Positions 23,227 through 31,154 of a DNA stretch of 38,457 nt are shown here, in pieces; position 1 is the stretch's first letter, and each line of letters begins with the position of its first letter. Origin of the DNA: SAR116 cluster bacterium AG-447-C21 (GTDB taxonomy: Bacteria; Pseudomonadota; Alphaproteobacteria; Thalassobaculales; Thalassobaculaceae); NCBI GenBank assembly GCA_003212315.1, contig QCQB01000020.1:1-38457 (forward strand), written 5' to 3'. Below the pieces are notes generated by a model. It was given only the letters and a program-made list of their open reading frames with translations, was not told the origin of the DNA and searched no databases. Made by a program: the position numbers and the translations under genes.

Positions 23227-24071
23227 TCAGCCTCATCTATATTTTCGAATGAAGCGATCGACCGCTGGATCAGAATTTTACTTGCTGTTTTCCTATATGC
23301 TGCTGGTGCCCTCAAGTCGGTGATGGGCGTTAAAATATCGAGATGAACTTCATCTATAAATTTTATGGCTTCTCTGATAGTTTTACCTGTAATTAGTTTT
23401 TCCAATTCAAATAAACGCTTAGCCACCGCAGAGCAGGCCCCAACAGCTAAAGCGGTCCTTTTAATGGTTCCATTTCTACCGATACTCATTCTCAGGGCAA
23501 TCATAGTCATGGATATTACCAAGTATTTTCTTATCCCTAGCTTTCTAAACACTGAAAAAGATTCTAAATCAGTTTTAGGAACCTTTATGGAAGAAACAAT
23601 TTCGTCCTGTTTTCGGACAGTTTCACGATTTCCAATTATAAAATCCTTTAGTGCCACGTCTCGTATGCCATTTACTGAAGCAAGTTCGACACTTGCATTC
23701 AGGATCATTAATGCTGGTACTCCGTCAGCCGCCGGGCTTGCATTACAAATATTACCGACAATTGTCGCCCTGTTTTGTATTTGAATTGACCCAATTTCAA
23801 TAGCTGCTTGTTTTAGAGCATTAAAGCCAGGGGGAAGCTTGGTTTTTATCAATTCAGTCCAAGTTGTAAGTGCACCTATTTTCCAAAAAGAATCATGTTC
23901 GGTTATTCCTTTTAGATTACATATATCAGCTAAATCTATGAAAGAAGCGTTAATATGTCGCTCCCCTATAGAAGGATAAATATCAGTTCCACCTGCTAGT
24001 ATCCTCCAAGTATCTTGTGACATTAACGCTATTGCTTCATCAAAGTTTTTAGGACGGACATACATACGCAT
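23223..24071 (-). CDS. FAD-binding subunit of molybdenum hydroxylase
   Basis: A 282 aa medium-subunit flavoprotein (CoxM/XdhB type). Seen: the FAD-binding motifs LAGGTDIYP near 26-34 and TIVGNICNASPAADGVPAL near 103-121, then the C-terminal CO-dehydrogenase flavoprotein domain ending in RAPAAYRKTAS. It transfers electrons from the Fe-S clusters to NAD or another acceptor. It is the first gene of the minus-strand operon; the 129 bp upstream to the CMD gene should hold the promoter. It overlaps the fused 2Fe-2S/Moco gene by 4 bp, so equal production of subunits is expected. Confidence 0.88.
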   Translation of the reverse strand: MRMYVRPKNFDEAIALMSQDTWRILAGGTDIYPSIGERHINASFIDLADICNLKGITEHDSFWKIGALTTWTELIKTKLPPGFNALKQAAIEIGSIQIQNRATIVGNICNASPAADGVPALMILNASVELASVNGIRDVALKDFIIGNRETVRKQDEIVSSIKVPKTDLESFSVFRKLGIRKYLVISMTMIALRMSIGRNGTIKRTALAVGACSAVAKRLFELEKLITGKTIREAIKFIDEVHLDILTPITDLRAPAAYRKTASKILIQRSIASFENIDEAE

Positions 24072-24200
24072 TGCTTACTATATTCATTTGCATACAAACA
24101 AGTTTAACAGCAACATCCCCGCCGTCAATAAAACAAGCCAATCAAAAAACGATGTTGGAGTTAGTAACCAGCTTGTGCGATTTTAAAATAAGAAAATTAA

Positions 24201-24581
24201 TTAAATACCTTTTTCTTTAAATACCTCACGCGCTTGACGGAAACCATCAACGGCACATGGAAATCCAGCATAACCTCCAACCTGAATAAGAATTTCAGCA
24301 ATTTCATCTTTTGAAACTCCATTATTGATGGCTCCCTCAAGATGCAGTCTGAATTCATGAGTTCGGCCTAATGCAGCTAGCATAGCAATATTAATCATAC
24401 TGCGCGTTTTGAGAGGTAATCCTTCTCTGCCCCAAATTGCGCCCCACGCATGGGTGGTTATAAATTCTTGTAATTTCATGCCAAATTCGTCGGCATTATT
24501 TATGGAATTTTTTACATAAGCTTCACCCAAAACAGTTTTTCTTGTCTCAAGTCCTTGGTCAAATAAATCTTTGGTGTCCAT
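24201..24581 (-). CDS. Carboxymuconolactone decarboxylase-family protein
   Basis: A 126 aa PcaC-like protein. The ATG at 24581 is chosen because GGAG lies 6 nt upstream, in the order ATGGAG-ATAAAA-ATG. Seen: GREGLPLKTRSMINIAMLAALG, TRTHEFRLHLEGAINNGVSKDEI-like core with His in LHLEGA, and GGYAGFPCAVDGF, close to 4-carboxymuconolactone decarboxylase. No CxxC. It lies between the molybdenum hydroxylase operon and the enolase-family gene, all on the minus strand, and could work with either. Confidence 0.82.
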   Translation of the reverse strand: MDTKDLFDQGLETRKTVLGEAYVKNSINNADEFGMKLQEFITTHAWGAIWGREGLPLKTRSMINIAMLAALGRTHEFRLHLEGAINNGVSKDEIAEILIQVGGYAGFPCAVDGFRQAREVFKEKGI

Positions 24582-24647
24582 TTTTATCTCCATTGATTAT
24601 TAAGTATCGAATTCAATAAACATATTTTAGAGTGCTCACTCTGAAAT

Positions 24648-25757
24648 TTATTGAAGCGTTTCAAATGATTTTGATTTAATCAAGTCAAAATCAATATTGG
24701 CTCCTAAACCCGGCACATCAGGGGCTGTTATCATGCCATTTGAGTCTGGATTGAGGTCATCTATTATTCCATATTTTTGAGCACCGGAAGGTAAGAGGAC
24801 TTCAAAAAACGTAGTATTTTTAATTGCTAAAATAACATGAAGGTTTGCCCAATTATTTAACGAATTACCACCATGATGAATTTCATAGTTCATACCAAAT
24901 GCTTCCGCTAAGTGAGCCGTTTTCATCAATGCTGTGATCCCGCCTTTAACGGCAACGTCTCCTCTAAGATAGTCTGTAGCTTTGTTGATGATCCAAGGTA
25001 CGTAATTGGTAAACCCACCTGGCGAGTATTCAGTCGCCATCAACGGAATAGACAGCTTTTCCCGAAGTTTTATGCACCCCATGAGATCGTCATCAGCTAA
25101 TGGGTCTTCATACCAAAAGAAGCCCAGTTCTTCTATCGCTCGACCGACCTTTATAGCATGATCATAGGTATAAGCCCACGTAGAATCTAGCATAATATCA
25201 AAATCTTGACCAACCGATTTACGAACCTGCTTACAAACCTCTATGTCCTTTCGCCAAATTGTTGGCGGGTGTATTTTATAGGCAGCCCACCCATCTTTTT
25301 TATATTGCAGTGCCTCTTCCGCATACTCTTCTGGCTCAGACAAGATGGCAGAGGACGCATAGGCTGGAATTTGAGTTCTAAAACCGCCCAACAACTTGTA
25401 TAACGGCACTCCAGCAGCCTTTGCAGCTATATCGTGCAACGCAACATCGATAGCCCCAATTGATCGCAGTGTTACTTTACGGTTTTGTTTCCACATATTC
25501 TGGTATATTTTTTCGCGATCCAGCGGATCTTCCCCCATAACCAGGGGTTTTAGAAACTGCATTAATCCTTTGCAATCCACTTCTGCGCTATAAGTTGCAG
25601 ATCCAAGAAAAGCATATCCATCAATACCATCGTCAGTTCGAATTTTTAAAAGGCCAAGCGCAGTCTCGCCTGTCAGATTGCTTGAACCAGCAGCATATTT
25701 GGTTAAAGGAATATCATTCCACTTGAATAATGTTAGGGTAAGATCGTCAATTTTCAT
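24648..25757 (-). CDS. Mandelate racemase/muconate lactonizing enzyme family protein
   Basis: A 369 aa enolase-superfamily enzyme. Seen: base motif K161-x-H163 (YKIHPP), metal ligands D191 (LDSTW), E217 (WYEDP) and E243 (ATEYS), and a His base at 294/295 (YEIHHGGNS). The Lys plus His acid-base pair fits the mandelate racemase subgroup: racemisation or dehydration of a 2-hydroxy acid, often a sugar acid. The KxH form, in place of KxK, is used by some acid sugar dehydratases. It starts after AGGAAG, 67 bp upstream of the CMD gene in transcription order, and is divergent from the TcuA-like gene. Substrate unknown. Confidence 0.85.
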   Translation of the reverse strand: MKIDDLTLTLFKWNDIPLTKYAAGSSNLTGETALGLLKIRTDDGIDGYAFLGSATYSAEVDCKGLMQFLKPLVMGEDPLDREKIYQNMWKQNRKVTLRSIGAIDVALHDIAAKAAGVPLYKLLGGFRTQIPAYASSAILSEPEEYAEEALQYKKDGWAAYKIHPPTIWRKDIEVCKQVRKSVGQDFDIMLDSTWAYTYDHAIKVGRAIEELGFFWYEDPLADDDLMGCIKLREKLSIPLMATEYSPGGFTNYVPWIINKATDYLRGDVAVKGGITALMKTAHLAEAFGMNYEIHHGGNSLNNWANLHVILAIKNTTFFEVLLPSGAQKYGIIDDLNPDSNGMITAPDVPGLGANIDFDLIKSKSFETLQ

Positions 25758-25845
25758 TAATACGCTTCCTCAGATTGTTTTGTGATTTGAGTTAAAGCTT
25801 TAATGCTGCTTCTATAAAGCTGAAAGGTCTAGCGGAAAGATCATA

Positions 25846-25879
25846 AAGCATATCTTTATCCGATCGCGGATTGATGCTT
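25846..25879. promoter_or_regulatory. Nested inverted repeat in divergent intergenic region
   Basis: Outer arms AAGCAT/ATGCTT (6 bp) enclose an inner stem ATCCG/CGGAT with loop ATCG. It lies between the enolase-family gene (minus) and the TcuA-like gene (plus), so it could be an operator for both or a hairpin in the 5' leader of the latter. Confidence 0.35.
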
Positions 25880-25953
25880 AAGGCTCTAGATTATTCACAG
25901 GAGGAATTCAAAATCACAGAACTGTAATGAATCAACTTCATATATTTCACTAA
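25874..25953 (+). other. Chain of two micro-ORFs linked by TAATG before the TcuA-like gene
   Basis: A 17-codon frame (ATG at 25874) ends in TAATG, starting an 8-codon frame (ATG at 25927), which again ends in TAATG at 25951-25955, opening the frame that runs into the flavoprotein gene. An AGGAGG lies inside the first micro-ORF (25899-25904) but 22 nt before the next ATG. It may be a translated leader or chance. Confidence 0.25.
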
Positions 25954-26009
25954 TGATAATATTACGGTATTTATTTAGAGAGTTTACGCAAAACCCAGAG
26001 GGGGAAAAA

Positions 26010-27509
26010 ATGGATTACGACGTTGTTGTGATAGGCGCTGGAAACGCAGCCATGTGTTCTGCTTTAGCGGCAGAAGAAGTAGGTGCGAAAGTCCTTGTTC
26101 TAGAAGCGGCAACGGAAGAACTCGGCGGAGGAAACACTCGTTATACTGCAGGTGCTATTCGCACCGTTTACAATGGCGTTGACGACCTTAGAGAACTAAT
26201 GCCCGACCTCACAGACGCCGAGTGCGACATAACAGACTTTGGAACCTACACGGAAGATCAGTTTTTCGATGATATGTTTCGTGTCACAGAGTACAGAACT
26301 GATCCCGAACTTGTCGAAATTCTAGTAAAAAATAGTTTCAATACGCTTAAATGGATGCGTGAAAAAGGCATACGGTTCGCGCCTATTTGGGGACGTCAAG
26401 CATTTAAGGTAGACGGGCGGTTTGTTTTTTGGGGAGGACTTACCGTAGAGGCATACGGGGGGGGACCCGGGCTTTGTGAAGCACTCTGGGAATCAGCAAA
26501 AAAACGCGGGATACAGATTTTATTCGAAGCTAGAGCTTTAGATCTCATTACTAATGGAAACCAAGTAACGGGAGTAAAGGTCCGACATAAAGGCAAAATC
26601 GAGGAGATAGGCGCAAAGTCAGTAGTATTAGCCTCTGGCGGTTTCCAAGCCAATACTGAATGGCGAACGCGATATCTTGGGCCAGGCTGGGATTTGGCTA
26701 AAGTCCGGGGCACCCCCTACAATGTCGGGGATGGTATTCGAATGGCGACAGATATTGGCGCAAGCACCAAAGGAAACTGGTCCGGATGCCACGCGGTAGG
26801 ATGGGAGCGAAATGCACCTGAATTTGGTGACCTAGCTGTTGGTGATGCTTTTCAGAAGCACAGTTATCCATTTGGAATAATGGTCAATGCTACAGGAAGG
26901 CGTTTTGTGGATGAAGGGGCCGATTTTCGTAATTATACGTATGCGAAATATGGCCGGGTTATTCTTAATCAACCCAACCAATTTGCCTGGCAAATCTTTG
27001 ACCAGAAAGTTACTCATCTTTTGAGAGATGAATATCGTATCAAACAGGTAACAAAAGTTACTGGTAATACAATAGAGGATTTAGCAAGTAAGTTAGAAGG
27101 TGTTGATGCAGTCGCCTTGGTAGACGAAATAAAGCAATGGAACGCGGCAGTCCAACAAGACAAGCCCTTTAACCCAAATATAAAGGATGGACGAGGCACA
27201 AACGGGCTTGATATTCCAAAGTCCAACTGGGCAAATACCTTAGACGAAGGTCCTTTTGAAGCATACCAGATCACATGTGGTATAACGTTCACGTTTGGTG
27301 GTGTTCGCATTGATGGTAATGCGCAGGTTCAGAATACGGATTATCAACCTATTGAAGGTTTATTCGCTGCCGGTGAGATGGTTGGTGGGATCTTCTACTT
27401 TAATTATCCTGGTGGTAGCGGGTTAATTAATGGAGCAGTATTTGGAAAAATAGCTGGAGAGTCAGCGGGACGAGCCGCAGTAGGGGAACACCGCTCCGCC
27501 GCTGAGTGA
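26010..27509 (+). CDS. FAD-dependent tricarballylate dehydrogenase-like flavoprotein
   Basis: A 499 aa flavoprotein of the fumarate reductase/succinate dehydrogenase family, closest to TcuA. The ATG at 26010 is chosen because GAGGGGG precedes it and the protein then opens with the Rossmann motif VVVIGAGNAA; an in-frame ATG at 25953 would add 19 aa. Seen: LEAATEELGGGNTRYTAGAIR, SVVLASGGFQAN, RFVDEGADFRNYTYAK (substrate Arg region) and a C-terminal GLFAAGEMVGG with PGGSGL for FAD. TcuA needs the membrane partner TcuB in Salmonella; no such gene is near. The true substrate may be another tricarboxylate or steroid-like ketone. Confidence 0.82.
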   Translation: MDYDVVVIGAGNAAMCSALAAEEVGAKVLVLEAATEELGGGNTRYTAGAIRTVYNGVDDLRELMPDLTDAECDITDFGTYTEDQFFDDMFRVTEYRTDPELVEILVKNSFNTLKWMREKGIRFAPIWGRQAFKVDGRFVFWGGLTVEAYGGGPGLCEALWESAKKRGIQILFEARALDLITNGNQVTGVKVRHKGKIEEIGAKSVVLASGGFQANTEWRTRYLGPGWDLAKVRGTPYNVGDGIRMATDIGASTKGNWSGCHAVGWERNAPEFGDLAVGDAFQKHSYPFGIMVNATGRRFVDEGADFRNYTYAKYGRVILNQPNQFAWQIFDQKVTHLLRDEYRIKQVTKVTGNTIEDLASKLEGVDAVALVDEIKQWNAAVQQDKPFNPNIKDGRGTNGLDIPKSNWANTLDEGPFEAYQITCGITFTFGGVRIDGNAQVQNTDYQPIEGLFAAGEMVGGIFYFNYPGGSGLINGAVFGKIAGESAGRAAVGEHRSAAE

Positions 27510-27565
27510 CGAATTCAATACCTACAATAAGTAGTGTTTTAGAAAAACTATTTTCTCTAATAATA

Positions 27566-28450
27566 CTATCCCGTTTCCATAGGTAAGCTCTCATCATTAG
27601 CCCACTCAGACATGGAGTTGTCGTAGAGGGCCACGTTCTCATAACCCAACATAAAAAGGAGCATTGCAGTAGCGCTAGCCGCTATACCACCCCCGCAATA
27701 AGTCAATATCCGTTCCGCCGTGTCCACTCCTACATCTTGAAACATCTGAGCGATTTCATCTGGCGATAAAAACATGTTGGTATCCGAATTTATAAGATTA
27801 GATGTGGGTACATTTTCACTTTTAGAGATCCGACCTGGACGCCCATATACTGTTCCACCAGTAGCCGTATGTTGCGCTTTTGACAGCGCGTTGATTGTAC
27901 AAACAGAATAATCATCAATAGCTTTTTGCACCTCATCTTTATCCGCTATGAGACCAGGTTGTAAATTAGGCGTGAACGTGGTCGGTAGATATTGAGCGGG
28001 TTTTGTGGAAACTGGGTACCCTTTTTGCTGCCAATGTATGAGGCCTCCATCCAACACCTTGGCATTGTCAAAACCAAAGGTTTTTAGCATCCACCAAATT
28101 CTGGTCGCCCATTGCGGAGAGGTCGTGCTATACAAAATTACTATATTAGTATCCCCTAATCCCTTCTTACTAACGGCCGCAGCAAAATCTTCTCCACGAG
28201 GAAAGGTAAAACGTAATTCACTATTTTTATCGGAGAGTTCTTCTTGTAAATCCAGAAAATCTGCTCCCGGTATATGAGCTTTATTGTAGTCATCTCGACC
28301 ACTCCCGACTGTGTATGTCTTTGTCGGGTGAGGTAAAAGATGGGCAGTGCAATCATATATTCTAAGGTTAGTGTCTTGCAAATTGTCAAACAACCACTCT
28401 GCCGTTACTAGGTATTGTGGGTGTTTAAAGTTATCATTGCCTTTTACCAT
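27566..28450 (-). CDS. Sulfurtransferase (3-mercaptopyruvate sulfurtransferase/rhodanese type)
   Basis: A 294 aa protein with two rhodanese domains. Seen: N-terminal domain with GRDDYNKAHIPGADFLDL and WWMLKTFGFDNAKVLDGG; C-terminal active site loop beginning at C242 (YCGGGIAAS). The loop CGGGIAAS differs from the CGSGVTA of classical SseA, so the preferred sulfur donor is uncertain. Such enzymes move sulfane sulfur to cyanide or thiols in the cytoplasm. It converges with the TcuA-like gene and is divergent from the EamA transporter gene across a short AT-rich gap. Confidence 0.85.
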   Translation of the reverse strand: MVKGNDNFKHPQYLVTAEWLFDNLQDTNLRIYDCTAHLLPHPTKTYTVGSGRDDYNKAHIPGADFLDLQEELSDKNSELRFTFPRGEDFAAAVSKKGLGDTNIVILYSTTSPQWATRIWWMLKTFGFDNAKVLDGGLIHWQQKGYPVSTKPAQYLPTTFTPNLQPGLIADKDEVQKAIDDYSVCTINALSKAQHTATGGTVYGRPGRISKSENVPTSNLINSDTNMFLSPDEIAQMFQDVGVDTAERILTYCGGGIAASATAMLLFMLGYENVALYDNSMSEWANDESLPMETG

Positions 28451-28508
28451 TTTTGCGTCCCATAGAGGTTTTAGATTTATTAAGTGTAAACTTTTTCTAG
28501 CTGGATTT

Positions 28509-28514
28509 TATAAT
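28509..28514 (+). promoter_or_regulatory. Consensus -10 box (TATAAT) next to the EamA start
   Basis: A perfect TATAAT directly abuts the ATG at 28515. If used, transcription would begin near 28521, which argues for translation from the next ATG at 28545. The -35 match is poor. Confidence 0.3.
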
Positions 28515-29420
28515 ATGCTAATTTTCGAAAACGCTCGAATAAAAATGGCTAAATTACCCTATAATGTTCAAGGAATAATTTGGATGGGCCTGGCGGGGCT
28601 CATTTTTGCATCTTTTATGGGAATTGTTCGGCACGTTGGGACCTCTCTAAATCCGGTTCAAGTGGCATTTCTGCGCTATGGATTAGGTTTAATTTTCATG
28701 CTCCCATTTTTTCTTCAATTAAGGCTCATTGATATTAAAAAGGCACGTTTTTCTTTACACTTAATACGCGGACTACTTCATTCTATTGGTGTGATGTGTT
28801 GGTTCTATGCAATGAGCCGAATTCCCATAGCTGATGTGACAGCTATTGGTTTCACTGGACCTGTTTTCGCGACGATCGGTGCTGCTATTTTTCTTGGTGA
28901 AGTCGTTCGGATAAGAAGAATTTTAGCCGTATTTATTGGGCTACTGGGTGCCGTAATAATTTTACGTCCCGGCTTTGCAGAAATTGAGTTAGGGGCACTT
29001 CTAATGCTAATCGCCGCACCGGTGTTTGCAATATCCGATTTACTTTCAAAAGTACTGACCCGTCAGGAGAGCCCATCCGCTCTGGTAGCCTATCTTTCAG
29101 TTTTCGTAACTTTGACGATTATGGGCCCTGCTTTGTATGTATGGCAGTGGCCTACATGGGAAGAATGGGCGTGGATGTTTTTAACAGCAGGATTAGCAAC
29201 ATTAGGACACCTTTGCATGATTAAAGGGGTTAAAATTGCGGAGTTATCAGCGCTTCAACCCATTAAATTCTTGCAGTTGTTCTGGGCCGCCCTGATCGGT
29301 TATTTAATTTTTTCAGAGGCACCCGAAATATGGACTTGGATTGGATCGGCCATAATTATAGCGAGCTCAACTTATATTGCGCATAGAGAAGCCGTCGCCA
29401 GACGAAAACCTCGAAGTTAA
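28515..29420 (+). CDS. EamA/DMT-family transporter
   Basis: An inner-membrane carrier of 301 aa with about 10 hydrophobic segments in two EamA repeats (first ends near GLLGAVIILRPGF; second near IIIASSTYIAHREA). EamA proteins export or exchange small metabolites; the substrate is not predictable. The start is uncertain: 28515 (MLIFENARIK) or 28545 (MAKLPYN). Neither has a good SD, and a consensus TATAAT directly before 28515 favours 28545 if it is the promoter. An apparent extension to 28347 is rejected because it would lie inside the divergent sulfurtransferase gene. Confidence 0.83.
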   Translation: MLIFENARIKMAKLPYNVQGIIWMGLAGLIFASFMGIVRHVGTSLNPVQVAFLRYGLGLIFMLPFFLQLRLIDIKKARFSLHLIRGLLHSIGVMCWFYAMSRIPIADVTAIGFTGPVFATIGAAIFLGEVVRIRRILAVFIGLLGAVIILRPGFAEIELGALLMLIAAPVFAISDLLSKVLTRQESPSALVAYLSVFVTLTIMGPALYVWQWPTWEEWAWMFLTAGLATLGHLCMIKGVKIAELSALQPIKFLQLFWAALIGYLIFSEAPEIWTWIGSAIIIASSTYIAHREAVARRKPRS

Positions 29421-29475
29421 GCAGGGAGATTTATTAAAAACTAAATTAGCATTTTCGGGAAAACCGTGCAGTACA

Positions 29476-30528
29476 TCAAATTGGTTTTGGCTCAGAGATA
29501 TTAAACTTATCCGAAAATTCCTTTAATCCATCAAGCAAACCAGGGTACAATGCTAATCCATTTTTTAAAGCTTCTGCCTTATTTGCAAATGCATTATCAC
29601 CGGGAAGCCTTACACTCTCTACTCCACGTGCTGGAGGATTACTTCGACAACTTTCAGCCAACCAGGAGGTTTGCCTTATAAATTCCTCCGCTCCTCCAAA
29701 AGCCTCAGGGTCTGTGACTTTCAGATAAACGGCCGCCCCCCAACCTTCTGGAGGGTCTGCCCGCCCCAGCCCTGATAACCCCTGAGTTAAAGCCTCAATC
29801 ATTAATGCTAAGCCAAAACCTTTATGACCATATTCTTTCCCGCCTATTGGCAAAATTGTTCCAGGTGGATCGGTAAACAAAACAGCTGGGTCATCGCTTG
29901 GTTGTCCAAATTTATCCTGGACCCAATCTCCGGGAAGTTTTTTCCCTTCGGAGAATAAGCGTCCTGTCAGACCATTAGTAGTAATGGACGCACTTATATC
30001 AATAAGGATAGGGTTATCGCTTGTTGGAATTCCTACTGCTATCGGGTTGGGTGTAAAGGCAGGTTTTGTGCCGCCATAGGGAGCCACACTAACAATCGAC
30101 GGATCCGAGGATGCGAGCTCTATCATGCAGCCCTTTTCAGTAGCCCTAGACAGAAATGCGGCTAGGCAGGCAATATGACCACTCCGTCTTATCGCTATTG
30201 TTGCCGTGCCATATTTTTTTGAGCGTTCTACCGCAAGATCGATAGCCTTAGCTGTAAGCCAAACACCTGAAATTCTTTGACCATCCCATGTTATCGTAGC
30301 ACCCCTATCTGCAACAACCAGAGGATCGCCAGTACCCTTCATCAAACCGTTTTCCAGGCCAGACAAATAAGCAGGGGCTTGCGCTATTCCATGAGTGGTG
30401 TGTCCCATTAAATCTGCTTCTACAAGCAGTGGAGCAACAATCGCCGATTTATCCGCATCCATTCCAGCAGCCACAAAGAGGGCTTCAATATAAAGTGTGA
30501 GGTCGTTGCTTTGATATCGATTGGCCAT
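29476..30528 (-). CDS. Ldh-family (type 2 malate/L-lactate) dehydrogenase
   Basis: A 350 aa NAD(P)-dependent dehydrogenase of the malate/L-lactate/L-sulfolactate group with its distinct fold. Seen: the N-terminal ADLMGHTTHGIAQAP, with the conserved His of HGI; RRSGHIACLA; TPNPIAVGIPT; LIDISAS; and GHKGFGLALMIEALTQGLSG, the cofactor-binding region. It reduces a 2-oxo acid or oxidises a 2-hydroxy acid; which one is not decided by sequence. It converges with the EamA gene and is divergent from the small membrane protein gene across about 260 bp. Confidence 0.87.
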   Translation of the reverse strand: MANRYQSNDLTLYIEALFVAAGMDADKSAIVAPLLVEADLMGHTTHGIAQAPAYLSGLENGLMKGTGDPLVVADRGATITWDGQRISGVWLTAKAIDLAVERSKKYGTATIAIRRSGHIACLAAFLSRATEKGCMIELASSDPSIVSVAPYGGTKPAFTPNPIAVGIPTSDNPILIDISASITTNGLTGRLFSEGKKLPGDWVQDKFGQPSDDPAVLFTDPPGTILPIGGKEYGHKGFGLALMIEALTQGLSGLGRADPPEGWGAAVYLKVTDPEAFGGAEEFIRQTSWLAESCRSNPPARGVESVRLPGDNAFANKAEALKNGLALYPGLLDGLKEFSDKFNISEPKPI

Positions 30529-30787
30529 TCAATTTTCATCCGTTATTGGTTAGTATTTAATGTAAAACGTTCGCGGCATTAACGCATTTGATCATCTTGA
30601 GATAATATATTATGCGGCACAAGAATATTGTATAAAAACTATATCCTGAAGTACTATGCGTTATGAAAATTTACTATCTAAAATAAAGATTAAAATAATA
30701 CTTAAATATGAATTTTGTTCGACTTGAAAGTGTGCGATTTGATTGATAGGAAATAACCGAGATTCTCATGTAAACTATTTGGGAAAA
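30529..30787. other. AT-rich intergenic region, promoters of divergent genes
   Basis: This 259 bp stretch separates the Ldh gene from the small membrane protein gene. It is strongly AT-rich (for example TAATATATTATG and ATTAAAATAATAC), so divergent promoters are likely, but I cannot assign hexamers with confidence. No RNA gene or longer repeat was seen. Confidence 0.4.
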
Positions 30788-31132
30788 ATGCAGAAAATGA
30801 GTGATGTAATTGCATTTATCAAGGCTATACTTCGACGTATTTTAACTCGGGAGCGAGCCGAAATAGGGATGGCGATGTGTGGATTGGTGGCATTAGTTAC
30901 CCCACTTTTGCTTTGGGTTTCCTGGTCACCAGACATGTTAAAAGGGATCCTTGCAATGGGTTTTGCATCTTTCCTTTTGGCGACATGGTTTGCCCAATAC
31001 GCTTGCCCAGAAACTTTAGATATAGGTCAAGAGACATTACCAAAACCCGGAGAACTTCCCGTATCAGGAACTAAAGCTGATACTACCAGCATTCATCCAC
31101 CTCAAGACCAATCGGAACATAGTAAAAAATAA
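30788..31132 (+). CDS. Small membrane protein, unknown function
   Basis: A 114 aa protein that I do not recognise. Start at the ATG at 30788 (TTGGGAAAAATG; alternative ATG at 30797); a TTG at 30743 would add 15 aa with no support. Seen: a basic N-terminal helix (AILRRILTRERAE), two hydrophobic segments (about 27-45 and 54-73), then a hydrophilic, Pro/Thr/Ser-rich tail of about 40 aa ending in Lys. The inside/outside pattern suggests both termini face the cytoplasm. It is 22 bp upstream of the Fe-type dehydrogenase gene and may be cotranscribed. Confidence 0.6.
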   Translation: MQKMSDVIAFIKAILRRILTRERAEIGMAMCGLVALVTPLLLWVSWSPDMLKGILAMGFASFLLATWFAQYACPETLDIGQETLPKPGELPVSGTKADTTSIHPPQDQSEHSKK

Positions 31133-31154
31133 TTTAATCTGAGGATCCAAAAAA

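Noticed and set aside
23365-23784. 139-codon plus-strand frame opposite the FAD subunit gene
   Set aside because: It is antisense to strong FAD-binding motifs and its translation is low-information; a shadow of the real gene.
27526-27556. Terminator hairpin between the TcuA-like and sulfurtransferase genes
   Set aside because: TAGT-G-TTTT/AAAA-ACTA with a short T-run is AT-only and bulged; too weak to call.
28347-28514. N-terminal extension of the EamA transporter
   Set aside because: It would run inside the 5' end of the divergent sulfurtransferase gene and encodes no family sequence.
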